This document shows positions 1 through 8,969 of a stretch of 64,000 bases of DNA, one piece after another. The position numbers and the translations under genes were made by a program. The notes below the pieces were generated by a model. The model saw nothing but the letters and a program-made list of their open reading frames with translations. It made no database searches and was not told the origin of the DNA. This DNA comes from Solibacillus sp. FSL R7-0682 (lineage in GTDB: Bacteria > Bacillota > Bacilli > Bacillales_A > Planococcaceae). The stretch is taken from positions 1,012,001 through 1,076,000 of the forward strand of contig NZ_JBBOUI010000001.1 in the NCBI RefSeq assembly GCF_038005985.1, given 5' to 3'. The number at the start of each line of letters is the position of its first letter. The first letter of the stretch is position 1.

Positions 1-356
1 CTGCACCAACACGTATTCAAGGTACATTTGTAACCGATGATGAAATTGAAGAAATTATCGAATTCGTACGTGAACAAGGCGAACCAGAGTATATTTTCAA
101 ACAAGAGGAGCTTTTAAAGCGCACAGAAGCGGCAGAAGACCAAGATGAACTTTTTGAAGAAGTATGCCGTTTCGTTTATGAACAAGGTTCTGCCTCAACA
201 TCATTATTACAACGTCGCTACCATATCGGGTACAATCGTGCAGCACGATTGATTGATATGTTAGAGCGTCAAGGCTATGTTTCTGAGCCAAAAGGAAGCA
301 AACCGAGAGATGTGTTTATTACAGAAGAAGATTTAGCCGTACAATTTGGTGACTAA
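1..356 (+). CDS. sftA: DNA translocase SftA/FtsK family, C-terminal end (partial)
   Basis: The reading frame is open from the window edge (first full codon at position 3) to a TAA at 354-356. About 117 residues are visible. They contain the winged-helix gamma domain of FtsK/SpoIIIE translocases: a segment ending in a CRFVYEQGSASTSLLQRRY-like helix, then the IGYNRAARLIDMLERQGYV recognition helix that binds polar DNA motifs such as KOPS/SRS. These motor proteins pump chromosomal DNA through the closing septum. Position directly upstream of murC matches B. subtilis sftA (ytpT) rather than spoIIIE, so the SftA assignment rests on synteny. The motor and N-terminal parts lie outside the window. Confidence 0.85.
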   Translation, partial: APTRIQGTFVTDDEIEEIIEFVREQGEPEYIFKQEELLKRTEAAEDQDELFEEVCRFVYEQGSASTSLLQRRYHIGYNRAARLIDMLERQGYVSEPKGSKPRDVFITEEDLAVQFGD

Positions 357-425
357 AGTACTACTAATTTGAATGAATTCAATTTTTAGAATTGTCGTTC
401 ATTTATCGTTCAGAGTAATTAGTGC

Positions 426-431
426 TATAAT
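426..431 (+). promoter_or_regulatory. Candidate -10 element for murC
   Basis: TATAAT stands in the 120-bp gap between sftA and murC. The -35 is weak (TTTATC at 402-407, 18-bp spacing). It suggests murC has its own promoter. Confidence 0.4.
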
Positions 432-513
432 GTAGGCATACATTTCAATTAATAATTGATAAAAAATTGATAATTCAATGGGATCTTGGTATCCTAGGAG
501 GGTTTTAACAATA

Positions 514-1815
514 ATGACACGCTATCATTTTACAGGTATTAAAGGTTCAGGAATGAGTCCACTTGCACAAATTCTATTTGATTCAGGAGAGCAAGTGCAA
601 GGTTCGGATGTCGACACATATTATTTTACAGAGCAACCTTTGCGTGACCGCGGAATTGAGATTTTAACATTTGATGAAAACAATATAAAAGAAGGATTAA
701 CAGTCATTGCAGGGAATGCCTTTCCGGATGACCATCCTGAATTAGTACGTGCACGTGAATTAGGTGTAGAAGTGATTCGATACCACAAATTTTTAGGCGA
801 TTATATGAATCGATATACATCAATTGCGATTACAGGAGCGCATGGTAAAACATCTACAACAGGTTTAATGAGTCATGTTATTGACGGCTTTATGCCAACT
901 TCATTCCTGATCGGTGATGGTACAGGGGCAGGAAAACCTGACGCTTCTTATTTCGTAATGGAAGCATGCGAATATCGCAGACATTTCTTAGCATATCATC
1001 CTGATTATGCAGTTATGACGAATATTGATTTTGATCACCCAGACTATTTTGCGAATATTGACGATGTATATAATGCTTTCCAATCGTTAGCCTTACAAGT
1101 GAATAAAGCAATTATTGCTTGCGGTGATGATGAGCAATTACAAAAAATTCAAGCAAATGTCCCAGTTGTTTACTACGGCTTTGGACAAGAAAATGACTTT
1201 GCTGCACGCAATGTTGTAAAAACAACGGAAGGCACGGAGTTCGAAGTATATGTACGTAATGAATTTTATAGCAAGTTCTTCATTCCATTATTTGGGGATC
1301 ATACTGTATTAAATTCATTAGCAGTAATTTCTCTTTGTCACTACGAAGGGATTCCTGCAAACTTAATTCAAGAGCGTTTTCATACGTATGGTGGCGTTAA
1401 ACGTCGCTTTACAGAGACAATTATTGGAGATGAAGTGTTAGTGGATGACTATGCACACCATCCAACAGAAATTGCAGCAACGTTACAATCAGCACGTCAA
1501 AAGTATCCAGAACGTGAACTCGTAGCAATTTTCCAACCTCATACGTTTACGAGAACAAAGGCATTTTTACAAAATTTTGCTGATAGCTTAAGTGGTGCAG
1601 ACGCGATTTATTTATGTGATATTTTTGGTTCAGCACGTGAGAAACAAGGGGAGCTGTCAATTCACGATTTATGTAATTTAATTGAAGGTTGTGAAGTGTT
1701 GCAGCTTGAAACAATTGAACATTTGCAAAAACATCAACATGCAGTATTCCTATTTATGGGTGCTGGTGATGTTCACAAATATCAAGACGCTTTTGAAAAG
1801 CTTTTGAAAAAATAA
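514..1815 (+). CDS. murC: UDP-N-acetylmuramate--L-alanine ligase
   Basis: MurC adds L-alanine to UDP-MurNAc, the first amino-acid step of peptidoglycan precursor synthesis in the cytoplasm, using ATP. The protein (433 residues) shows the N-terminal nucleotide-sugar loop GIKGSGMS near residues 8-15, the Mur-ligase P-loop GAHGKTSTT at 108-116, and the conserved [10 protein letters not shown] and DYAHHPTEI motifs. The ATG at 514 is preferred because AGGAGGG sits about 10 bases upstream. An in-frame ATG at 478 lacks a ribosome binding site. The neighbours sftA, ytxG and ytxH reproduce the B. subtilis order. Nothing looks missing from the family pattern. Confidence 0.97.
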   Translation: MTRYHFTGIKGSGMSPLAQILFDSGEQVQGSDVDTYYFTEQPLRDRGIEILTFDENNIKEGLTVIAGNAFPDDHPELVRARELGVEVIRYHKFLGDYMNRYTSIAITGAHGKTSTTGLMSHVIDGFMPTSFLIGDGTGAGKPDASYFVMEACEYRRHFLAYHPDYAVMTNIDFDHPDYFANIDDVYNAFQSLALQVNKAIIACGDDEQLQKIQANVPVVYYGFGQENDFAARNVVKTTEGTEFEVYVRNEFYSKFFIPLFGDHTVLNSLAVISLCHYEGIPANLIQERFHTYGGVKRRFTETIIGDEVLVDDYAHHPTEIAATLQSARQKYPERELVAIFQPHTFTRTKAFLQNFADSLSGADAIYLCDIFGSAREKQGELSIHDLCNLIEGCEVLQLETIEHLQKHQHAVFLFMGAGDVHKYQDAFEKLLKK

Positions 1816-1872
1816 TAAGACAAATTTTGCACAATTTCTTTAGTTAAGCAATTATCTCTTTTTGACGAATAA

Positions 1873-1906
1873 AACAGCTTAGTCCGCCATGGATAAGCTG
1901 TTTTTC
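1873..1906 (+). terminator. Terminator after murC
   Basis: AACAGCTTA and TAAGCTGTT form a stem followed by a T-rich tract, 57 bases after the murC stop codon. Confidence 0.75.
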
Positions 1907-2071
1907 TTCAAACTATTATACATAACAATACTGTACATATTGAATTTAGTGTTTTATCAGATTGATGAATGGGAATTATGTAACTATGGACGAAAATGTA
2001 ATTGATTTTTAAAAGGATTGTTACTCTTTTTGTCGAATATTAAAAGTGAATTAGATATAGGAGGTCATCAG

Positions 2072-2581
2072 ATGGAAGTAGTACTTTATATTGCGGCATT
2101 AATTGCAGCAGTGGGCTTTTTAGTGTTATGTGTTAGTATTGGTATGACAATGTTCTCGCTTAAGAACACATTAAATTCAATCGCGGGGACAGTGGCAGGC
2201 ATTGAAGGACAAATGGAAGGCATCACGCGTGAGACGACAAGTCTTTTAACAAAAACAAACGCACTAGCTGATGACATTTCAGATAAATCGGAAAAACTTA
2301 ATTCTGTTGTTCATGCTGTAAAAGGTGTAGGTGATTCAGTTAATGGGTTAAATACATCTATACAACGAATCACTTCTTCGATTACAACTGAAGTTCAAAA
2401 AAACGAAGAAAAAATTGCGCAAGTAGTGCAATGGAGCAATGTAGCAATGGGCATTGCAGATCAATGGAAACAGCGTAAGCCAATTAATCAAGAAGATGTT
2501 GTATATACAAGTACAAAAACAAACGAAACACCACCTGGGCTTACACCGAAATCAAAATTTAGTTTTTTAAAGAAAAAGTAA
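2072..2581 (+). CDS. ytxG: DUF948 family membrane-anchored protein (YtxG-like)
   Basis: A 169-residue protein with one N-terminal membrane helix (about residues 5-27) followed by a long amphipathic helical region rich in S/T/N/V heptads. This is the DUF948 layout, and the tail is lysine-rich (ending FLKKK). B. subtilis YtxG is a general-stress protein of unknown molecular role. The start at 2072 is chosen because TAGGAGGT lies 7-8 bases upstream; a GTT/TTG-rich extension to 2018 is not supported. It is followed after 33 bases by ytxH, probably in one operon, as in B. subtilis ytxGHJ. No ytxJ-like gene follows here. Confidence 0.85.
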   Translation: MEVVLYIAALIAAVGFLVLCVSIGMTMFSLKNTLNSIAGTVAGIEGQMEGITRETTSLLTKTNALADDISDKSEKLNSVVHAVKGVGDSVNGLNTSIQRITSSITTEVQKNEEKIAQVVQWSNVAMGIADQWKQRKPINQEDVVYTSTKTNETPPGLTPKSKFSFLKKK

Positions 2582-2614
2582 AGACTAAGCACTTAAGCAA
2601 AGGGAGAGCTAAGT

Positions 2615-3031
2615 ATGACAGAAAAGCCGGTAACATATCAAACACCTCAAGATTATACAAAGATTAATGATGCAATTTATGGAGAGGAGACGGTTCATGT
2701 GAAAGATTTTGTCATTGGCGCTTTTGTTGGCGGAATTGTTGGTGCCGCTGTAGCGCTGCTGCTCGCACCAAAAGCAGGTAGTGAATTACGTAATGATGTG
2801 GCGGTTCAAGCTGTTACGTTAAAGGAACAGTCTTCAACTTTAGTTGAAAAAGTGAAGGCGAAAACTGCAAAACAACCACCTGCAATGGATGATGGTACAG
2901 TTTCTTCTGAAGGAGAAGAACCTTTAGAGGATGCAGTAGAAGAGGTACTAAAGGATTTGACAGAAAGTATGAATGACAAGGAAGAGAAAGTAGAATTGGC
3001 AAACTCAACACGCCACTCTTCCATCGAATAA
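2615..3031 (+). CDS. ytxH: YtxH domain-containing protein
   Basis: The 138-residue protein has the YtxH hallmark: a glycine/alanine-rich membrane segment (GAFVGGIVGAAVALLLAPKAG, roughly residues 32-52) followed by a charged helical tail. The tail is strongly acidic here (EEPLEDAVEEVLKDLTE). YtxH-family proteins are linked to sigma-B general stress in B. subtilis, but their molecular role is unknown. AAGGGAGAG before the ATG supports the start. The gene directly follows ytxG and ends at a strong terminator. Confidence 0.85.
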   Translation: MTEKPVTYQTPQDYTKINDAIYGEETVHVKDFVIGAFVGGIVGAAVALLLAPKAGSELRNDVAVQAVTLKEQSSTLVEKVKAKTAKQPPAMDDGTVSSEGEEPLEDAVEEVLKDLTESMNDKEEKVELANSTRHSSIE

Positions 3032-3036
3032 AAAAT

Positions 3037-3069
3037 AACGGCATCCCAAATTTATGGGTGCCGTTTTTA
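3037..3069. terminator. Bidirectional terminator between ytxH and the FtsA-like gene
   Basis: AACGGCATCCCA and TGGGTGCCGTT pair with one bulge. A T-run follows on the plus strand and an A-run precedes, so it can serve both converging genes. Confidence 0.8.
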
Positions 3070-3078
3070 TATGTAATC

Positions 3079-5238
3079 TTAAGGTTGCGCGATAGGATAT
3101 TCGGTCAATTGAATTTCTAATTGATCGCCACCAAAAATATCTGCATCAAAGGTTGTAGGCTGACCGTTACGTAAAATAGTAAAAGATCCTTTAAATGCAA
3201 CTGGTAACTGCCAACTAGAAAAGCGGAAAACATCCTGGTAAATCCATTTACCTGACTCTTTTTCTACAATTTTTATCGTTGCTCCATTTGGAACGGTTGA
3301 TTTTCCTTCTGTAATACGACCGTTTACAAAAAAATCATGGGCAGTTTTAATAAGCTCTACCTGTTCATTTTGGAACGTAACAACGATTTTATCCTCTAAT
3401 ACGTAATTCAGCTGATTTGCAATAGCTTCCGCAGTCGGTAACGAGCCTTGCGCGAAAGTAATAAGATCCCCATTCTGTATTGGATATTGTAGTTTTCCAG
3501 GCTTACCGTTTATGAATAATTGCGATGAGAATTCAGGAAAGTACATAGGTTTACCATCTAGATGAATACTATAGGCGTTAAATTGCTCATACTTGGATAG
3601 GTTATTTGTAAAATTTAAAGCATCCACAATCGTTTCGATCGTTTTAAATTCAATCACGTCACGGTCCTTTAAAGGTGTATCGAGCTTAATGGGGTTACCA
3701 TTGACATATACGTGCGGCTCCATCTTATAGGTAGTGTCTTGAATCGTAATAGTTTTAACTGCGGCATCGTCAATAATATCGCGTACGCTTACAGTTGCAT
3801 CTGCTCCATTAATCCCTGGGACAAGCTCAATCTTATCGCCATTGATGATTTGCGTTTTCGTTGTAGCGGCTTTTCCATTAAGTAAAATTTGCGCAGGTTG
3901 CCCATGTTCACCAGGAACGAAAATACTTTGGCCATTTACTGTTAAAGATATACCGTGACCTGGTTTTCCGTAGAGTTGCTTTGCTCGTATGTTGGCAGCT
4001 AAAAAAGCATCTCCTACTGTCATTTCCTTTAATTCAAATAAACGTACAATTTGGTCATTCACTGTAATGGACATGTAATGAATAGGCGCCTTTTGTGCTG
4101 CTATAGCAATTCCAATAGGTGTAACAAGCTCAGGAGTAGCAGCAATCCCTTCTGCCCGTGTTAAATTTTGGATTGCGTCAATACCGCGAACTGCGACACG
4201 ATTTGCAGGAAGCTCTAAAATTTTCCCTAATTCATCCGTTAAGTTTGGTGTTAAACTCCCCCCACCGACTAACATAACTGCTTTTGGGGGAACTGAGTTG
4301 TTTAAACGTAATATTTCTTCGCCAATTGATTTGGCCAAATTTTGAATAGCAGGATAAATCGATTGAATGACTTCTTCTCGAGGGAAGTACTGATCGAAGC
4401 CTAAAATGTCTTGAATTAAAATTTCATCATTTGAATGCATTTGACGTTTTGCAATTTCAGCTACTGGGAAGTCTAGTAAGTAATGATCACTTAGTGCTTC
4501 TGTAATTTCATCGCCAGCTGTTGGTACCATTCCATATGCTACAATCGTACTTTTATCTGTTATAGCAATATCAGAAGTACCTGCCCCAATATCGACTAAA
4601 GCAACATTTAAACGGCGCATAGAAGGAGGAATTAAAACATTAATTGCAGCAATAGGCTCTAATGTTAAAGCCTCCATTTCTAAATCTGCACGCTTTAATG
4701 CTGCTAGTAAAGATTCTACAACGACACGCGGTAAGAAAGTAGCGATTACTTCAACTGATGCTTCATCACCTTGTTGGTCAACTAAGCTACCAATTTCTTC
4801 ACCATCTAAACGGAAGTAAAGTACAGAATAACCAACGCAATAATAATGATTGTTTTTTGAGTCTTCCTTTTGCTGGAGCAGTTGTTGCTGTGCCTGCTGC
4901 ACTGCTTGTAATTCTAACCGGCTAATATCTTCTTCAGTAAAAATTGGGCGATTTTTAATTTCGACGGTAACGCTAGCTTGCTCGGTTTTTAATGCGCGTC
5001 CAGCAGCTGCAACACTTACTTTTTTTAGTGGACCGTGCTTTTGTTCTAATTCCTTCTTTATTTCTTGAATGAGTTCAGCTACGTATATAACATTATGTAT
5101 TTGTCCATCAACCATGGCACGTTCTTTATGTTCTTTCACTAAAATATCTGCAACATGATATTGGTCGCCTTGCTGCTCAAGAATGATACCAACAACGGAA
5201 CGCGTGCCGATATCTAGCGCAAACAATTTATTCGTCAT
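3079..5238 (-). CDS. FtsA/PilM-like actin-fold protein with repeated C-terminal modules
   Basis: A 719-residue protein. Residues 1 to about 370 carry the actin-like ATPase signature of FtsA/PilM: phosphate-1 LDIGTRSVVG (9-18), phosphate-2 VDIGAGTSDIAI (215-226) and adenosine motif MLVGGGSLTPN (322-332), with an SHS2-like insertion. The remaining half is not FtsA. It shows about five units of 55-65 residues, each with an x-V-N-G-x core followed by an N-G-D-x-I strand (cores near 452, 512, 575, 637 and 690). They look like small beta-grasp folds. There is no FtsZ-binding amphipathic C-terminal helix. A role as scaffold or envelope-assembly ATPase is inferred; it is probably not the main FtsA of the divisome. 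AAAGGAAG precedes the ATG, and a cre-like site overlaps that region. Confidence 0.7.
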   Translation of the reverse strand: MTNKLFALDIGTRSVVGIILEQQGDQYHVADILVKEHKERAMVDGQIHNVIYVAELIQEIKKELEQKHGPLKKVSVAAAGRALKTEQASVTVEIKNRPIFTEEDISRLELQAVQQAQQQLLQQKEDSKNNHYYCVGYSVLYFRLDGEEIGSLVDQQGDEASVEVIATFLPRVVVESLLAALKRADLEMEALTLEPIAAINVLIPPSMRRLNVALVDIGAGTSDIAITDKSTIVAYGMVPTAGDEITEALSDHYLLDFPVAEIAKRQMHSNDEILIQDILGFDQYFPREEVIQSIYPAIQNLAKSIGEEILRLNNSVPPKAVMLVGGGSLTPNLTDELGKILELPANRVAVRGIDAIQNLTRAEGIAATPELVTPIGIAIAAQKAPIHYMSITVNDQIVRLFELKEMTVGDAFLAANIRAKQLYGKPGHGISLTVNGQSIFVPGEHGQPAQILLNGKAATTKTQIINGDKIELVPGINGADATVSVRDIIDDAAVKTITIQDTTYKMEPHVYVNGNPIKLDTPLKDRDVIEFKTIETIVDALNFTNNLSKYEQFNAYSIHLDGKPMYFPEFSSQLFINGKPGKLQYPIQNGDLITFAQGSLPTAEAIANQLNYVLEDKIVVTFQNEQVELIKTAHDFFVNGRITEGKSTVPNGATIKIVEKESGKWIYQDVFRFSSWQLPVAFKGSFTILRNGQPTTFDADIFGGDQLEIQLTEYPIAQP

Positions 5239-5239
5239 A

Positions 5240-5253
5240 TGAAAACGCTTCCT
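5240..5253. promoter_or_regulatory. Candidate CcpA cre site over the RBS of the FtsA-like gene
   Basis: TGAAAACGCTTCCT fits the cre consensus TGWAARCGYTWNCW at all 14 positions. It lies immediately upstream of the minus-strand start codon, overlapping the Shine-Dalgarno sequence. A weaker 11/14 site (TTGAAGCGCTAAAT) is at 5287-5300. Binding here would act as a roadblock or promoter-proximal block. Confidence 0.5.
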
Positions 5254-5414
5254 TTCAAAAAAATTATCATACTATACTTTAGCGAGTTGAAGCGCTAAAT
5301 TAAAAATGCGTGACATTCTATCTTGAGTTGATTATAATGAATTTATTACTTAAAAATGTATCATACTTTTAAGTTATCTGAAAGTGCCGGATACGAGGAA
5401 GAGGGGAAAGAAAG

Positions 5415-6500
5415 ATGAGTCAACAGGATTTAGAAAGCTTACGTAGTGAAATCGATCGTTTAAATTTAGAAATTTTGAATTTAATAAATGAACGTGCAGC
5501 AGTTGTTGAAGAAATTGGAAAAATCAAAGAAAAGCAAGGCGTTAATCGCTATGACCCATTACGTGAGCGTCATATGCTGGATTTAATTAAGAAACATAAC
5601 AATGGTCCATTAAATCAGATGACGGTTGATTTTATTTTTAAACAAATCTTCAAAACGGCTCTGAAACAACTTGAAGCAGAAAAGAAAAAGGAATTACTTG
5701 TTTCACGAAAAGAAAAGTCAGAAGATACTGTCATTAATGTCAATGGTGAGCTAATTGGTACAGGAACACCTTCCTTTGTCTTCGGACCATGCGCAGTTGA
5801 GTCTTATGAGCAAGTAGCGGCAGTTGCAGCATCAATCCAGGAAAAAGGATTAAAATTAATCCGTGGAGGAGCTTATAAACCTCGTACATCACCATACGAT
5901 TTCCAAGGACTAGGATTAGATGGCTTAAAAATTTTAAAAGATGTTTCTAAGGAGTACGGCTTAGGCGTAATAACAGAAATTGTTACTCCAGCAGATTTAG
6001 AGCATGCGTTAGATTACATCGATGTCATTCAAATTGGTGCACGTAACATGCAAAACTTCGAATTATTAAAAGCGGCGGGTGCTACTAATAAACCCGTCTT
6101 ATTAAAACGAGGTTTAGCAGCAACAATCGATGAATTTATCCATGCTGCAGAATACATTATGTCAAAAGGTAATGAGAATATTATTCTATGTGAGCGCGGT
6201 ATTCGTACTTACGAAAAAGCAACACGTAATACATTAGATATTTCAGCTGTTCCAATTTTAAAACAGGAAACGCATTTACCAGTAATGGTAGACGTGACGC
6301 ATTCAACTGGACGTCGTGATTTATTGTTACCATGTGCAAAAGCAGCAATTGCAATTGGTGCAGATGGAGTAATGGCAGAAGTTCACCCTGATCCATCAAT
6401 CGCATTATCAGATCAGCAGCAACAAATGGATATTCCTACTTTCAATGCTTTCTACGATGAAATTTTAAAATTCATGAAGCAATATGAAGTGTCAAAATAA
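5415..6500 (+). CDS. aroA: Bifunctional chorismate mutase / DAHP synthase
   Basis: The enzyme condenses phosphoenolpyruvate and erythrose-4-phosphate into DAHP, the entry of the shikimate pathway. Its N-terminal AroQ-type chorismate mutase domain (residues 1 to about 88, [18 protein letters not shown] helix) provides feedback sensing by chorismate/prephenate. The class I-beta DAHP synthase domain follows (about 105-355), with [26 protein letters not shown] and the metal/PEP region [19 protein letters not shown]. The length of 361 residues matches B. subtilis AroA (AroG). AGAGGGGAAAG precedes the ATG. It lies next to ccpA, as in B. subtilis. Confidence 0.96.
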   Translation: MSQQDLESLRSEIDRLNLEILNLINERAAVVEEIGKIKEKQGVNRYDPLRERHMLDLIKKHNNGPLNQMTVDFIFKQIFKTALKQLEAEKKKELLVSRKEKSEDTVINVNGELIGTGTPSFVFGPCAVESYEQVAAVAASIQEKGLKLIRGGAYKPRTSPYDFQGLGLDGLKILKDVSKEYGLGVITEIVTPADLEHALDYIDVIQIGARNMQNFELLKAAGATNKPVLLKRGLAATIDEFIHAAEYIMSKGNENIILCERGIRTYEKATRNTLDISAVPILKQETHLPVMVDVTHSTGRRDLLLPCAKAAIAIGADGVMAEVHPDPSIALSDQQQQMDIPTFNAFYDEILKFMKQYEVSK

Positions 6501-6512
6501 CTTTCTATCGGA

Positions 6513-6550
6513 AGTCCCTCTAAGTCTGAATGATTTTAGAGGGCTTTTTT
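6513..6550 (+). terminator. Terminator after aroA
   Basis: CCCTCTAA/TTAGAGGG stem followed by CTTTTTTT. Confidence 0.85.
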
Positions 6551-6565
6551 TGTTGTAATAAGGTG

Positions 6566-6594
6566 TTAAGTTTACGAGTAAACTTAATTATGCT
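6566..6594 (+). promoter_or_regulatory. Perfect inverted repeat (candidate MarR operator) and -10 region
   Basis: TTAAGTTTAC-GA-GTAAACTTAA (6566-6587) is a perfect 10-bp inverted repeat with a 2-bp spacer. It is followed at once by TATGCT (6589-6594), a plausible -10 box. The MarR-family gene starts 54 bases further on. MarR proteins usually bind such 16-22-bp palindromes and repress their own promoters. Confidence 0.55.
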
Positions 6595-6647
6595 AAGCTA
6601 AGCTTTACAATCTATTTTGAAATAATTAAGTAAAGGTACGATTTATA

Positions 6648-7085
6648 ATGGAACAAAATAACCTTTTTCATTTGATTCATATGCTAGAACAAATGAATAA
6701 TGAGAACATTGTCCGTTTTACAAGGCAGTTTCCTTATCCAATAGGAATATCACCTATTTTAGTATTATCGGAGCTCAAACTAGAAGGTGCAAAAAAGCAA
6801 GTAGAGCTTGCTGAACTTCTTGGCTATACGAAAGGTGCTATGACAAATATCGCAAATAAATTAGTGGCAACTGGTCTAGCAAAACGTGTATATGACGAAA
6901 ATGATCGTAGAATCATTCAACTTTGTATTACAGAAAAAGGCATGGAAGCATTAAATGTAGCACAACAAATTGGCGAACAAATTTATGTTGATATTTTTTC
7001 TGTTTTATCAAAAGATGAGCTAACGACCTATTTAAATTTACAGGAAAAATTATTAACAGGATTACAGCAAAAAAATAATGGATGA
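6648..7085 (+). CDS. MarR family winged-helix transcriptional regulator
   Basis: A 145-residue protein with the MarR architecture. Dimerising helices are at both ends. The central winged helix (about residues 50-100) has recognition helix LLGYTKGAMTNIANKLVATG and the wing YDENDRRIIQLCITEKG, containing the conserved D-R-R. The ligand and targets are unknown. A perfect inverted repeat lies 60-80 bases upstream, which suggests autoregulation. The ribosome binding site is modest (AAAGGTACG). No divergent or downstream enzyme or efflux gene is adjacent, so the regulon may lie elsewhere. Confidence 0.88.
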   Translation: MEQNNLFHLIHMLEQMNNENIVRFTRQFPYPIGISPILVLSELKLEGAKKQVELAELLGYTKGAMTNIANKLVATGLAKRVYDENDRRIIQLCITEKGMEALNVAQQIGEQIYVDIFSVLSKDELTTYLNLQEKLLTGLQQKNNG

Positions 7086-7124
7086 AAGGGTTTGTCTGAA
7101 ACACTATGTTCAGGCAAACCCTTT
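7085..7124 (+). terminator. Terminator after the MarR gene
   Basis: A long stem of AAAGGGTTTGTCTGAA with TTCAGGCAAACCCTTT (15-16 bp) begins at the stop codon. Confidence 0.75.
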
Positions 7125-7357
7125 GCTTAATGTATTAATATTAGTCATTCAATTGGCAGTAATTATAAATTTTTATTGGAATAAGGGCAACTTTTGACCA
7201 AATTTTGCTCTATTCATGACAATTCGAGTGATTCACTAGGTTTTCAATTGAAAATGGAAATGAAAGTATTATATCATAACAATATACATAACTTCGAATA
7301 CACGAATAACGTATTCACAATCAATGTGTAGACGAATGCTAAAAAGGGGGAGATTTT

Positions 7358-8359
7358 TTGACTGTCACAATATATGATGTTGCGCGTGAAGCAAATGTAT
7401 CAATGGCAACGGTATCACGAGTAGTAAATGGTAACCAAAATGTAAAGCCAGCAACGAGAAAAAAGGTATTAGAAGTCATCGAACGACTGGAATACCGACC
7501 AAATGCAGTAGCACGTGGTTTAGCAAGTAAAAAAACGACATCGGTAGGAGTCATCATCCCTGATATTTCGAATAATTTAAACGCTGAGCTTGCACGTGGT
7601 ATTGAAGACATTGCGACAATGTACCGCTACAATATTATTTTAGCTAATTCAGATCAAAACGAAGAAAAAGAATTAACATTGTTAAATACGATGCTAGGGA
7701 AGCAAGTCGATGGTATCGTGATGATGAGTGAAGAAGTTACTGAAAATATTCAACGAGCAGTAGAAGCATGTTCTGTTCCGATCGTACTAGCTGGCTCGAT
7801 TAGCTCCACAGAAAAGGTTGCTTCCGTTAATATTGATTATTACAATGCTGCATTAGAGGCTGTTCAGTTGTTTATTCAAAATGGTCATAAGCGCATAGCC
7901 TTTGTATCGGGTCCACTTCAATATACTGTTAATGGACAGTATAAGTTAAAGGCGTATAAGGACGCTCTTGAACTTGCAGGGATTGAACTCGATGAAGCGT
8001 TAATTGTTGCTGGTGATGGCTCATATGATGACGGACTAGAAAGTTGGACGACATTAAGTGAGATTGATCAACCACCTACTGCTATTTTTGTCGGAAACGA
8101 TGAATTAGCAATTGGTTTAGTACATGGTGCACAAGATAGTGGAAAACATGTACCAAACGATATTGAAATAATTAGCTTTGAAAATTCTAAACTAGCTCGT
8201 ATGGTCCGCCCACAATTAACAAGTGTCGTATTACCGCTTTATGATATTGGTGCAGTAGCAATGCGCTTGTTGACAAAGTATATGAACAAAGAAGAAGTGG
8301 ATGAGCAAAATGTAATTTTACCACACCGAATTGAACTACGAGACTCAAGTGAAAAATAA
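7358..8359 (+). CDS. ccpA: Catabolite control protein A, LacI family
   Basis: CcpA is the global carbon catabolite regulator. Bound to HPr-Ser46-P it binds cre sites to repress or activate transcription. The 333-residue protein opens with the LacI helix-turn-helix [20 protein letters not shown] and the hinge helix region [15 protein letters not shown], both characteristic of CcpA. A periplasmic-binding-protein-like effector domain follows (about 60-330). The start codon is TTG at 7358 behind GGGGGAGA. The neighbours aroA on one side and acuCBA/acsA on the other match the B. subtilis ccpA locus; motPS, which follow ccpA in B. subtilis, are absent. Confidence 0.96.
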   Translation: MTVTIYDVAREANVSMATVSRVVNGNQNVKPATRKKVLEVIERLEYRPNAVARGLASKKTTSVGVIIPDISNNLNAELARGIEDIATMYRYNIILANSDQNEEKELTLLNTMLGKQVDGIVMMSEEVTENIQRAVEACSVPIVLAGSISSTEKVASVNIDYYNAALEAVQLFIQNGHKRIAFVSGPLQYTVNGQYKLKAYKDALELAGIELDEALIVAGDGSYDDGLESWTTLSEIDQPPTAIFVGNDELAIGLVHGAQDSGKHVPNDIEIISFENSKLARMVRPQLTSVVLPLYDIGAVAMRLLTKYMNKEEVDEQNVILPHRIELRDSSEK

Positions 8360-8361
8360 GC

Positions 8362-8397
8362 AAAAACGCCCCTTCCAATTAGCGGAAGAGGCGTTTT
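8362..8397. terminator. Bidirectional terminator between ccpA and the Usp gene
   Basis: AAAACGCC-CCTTCC pairs with GGAAG-AGGCGTTTT between two converging genes. Confidence 0.8.
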
Positions 8398-8407
8398 CAT
8401 TTCTAAA

Positions 8408-8821
8408 TTACTTCACTAATAAAGTAGAGCAATTTGCATTTTTTGATACATATGTACTTACACTTCCAAATACCATTTCAAGCATGGGGTTTAGTCCACG
8501 ACAGCCAATAACTACTAAATCAACATTTTTGTCATTTGCATAATTGGAAATCATTCGTCCGGCTGACCCATGAGAAATTGTCACTTTGTAGTTTGAATGA
8601 TTTTCTTTAATGTGATTTTCTTCTCGTGCAAATTTTTGTCGGTACTCCGCTTCTAAATTATCTAGCGTACCGGCTTTAACTGCTTCAGATGTAATGCCTT
8701 CAGTAGATAGTACGGAAATAATCTCAATTAAAGATTCTTCTGAAGCGATTTTCACTGCATCTTGTGCAGCGCGGAAAGAGTTTTCTGAGCCATCAACTGC
8801 TAATAGAATATGTTTATACAT
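8408..8821 (-). CDS. Universal stress protein, UspA family
   Basis: A 137-residue Usp domain. It starts MYKHILLAVDGSENSFRA (ATP/adenosine-binding beta-1 and D-G-S motif). It ends with VIGCRGLNPMLEMVFGSVS and NCSTLLVK, close to the ATP-binding G-x2-G-x9-G(S/T) pattern. Usp proteins are small cytosolic stress proteins that often bind ATP; the specific role is unknown. GGAGG precedes the ATG. It is monocistronic, convergent with ccpA. A second Usp paralogue lies at 46026-46472. Confidence 0.9.
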   Translation of the reverse strand: MYKHILLAVDGSENSFRAAQDAVKIASEESLIEIISVLSTEGITSEAVKAGTLDNLEAEYRQKFAREENHIKENHSNYKVTISHGSAGRMISNYANDKNVDLVVIGCRGLNPMLEMVFGSVSTYVSKNANCSTLLVK

Positions 8822-8912
8822 TATAAAACCTCCATTTAAAGATAATGTTTGATAATATAACCATTATATTACAAAATTAAATGGATAGGTTGTTTTATAA
8901 AATTTTCACCAA

Positions 8913-8948
8913 AAAGACACATCCTTTAAATAGTTAGGATGTGTCTTT
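8913..8948 (-). terminator. Terminator after acuC
   Basis: AAAGACACATCCT/AGGATGTGTCTTT forms a 13-bp stem. On the minus strand it is followed by a T-run, just past the acuC stop. Confidence 0.8.
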
Positions 8949-8969
8949 CTTTATGTTGGTAAATTAATA

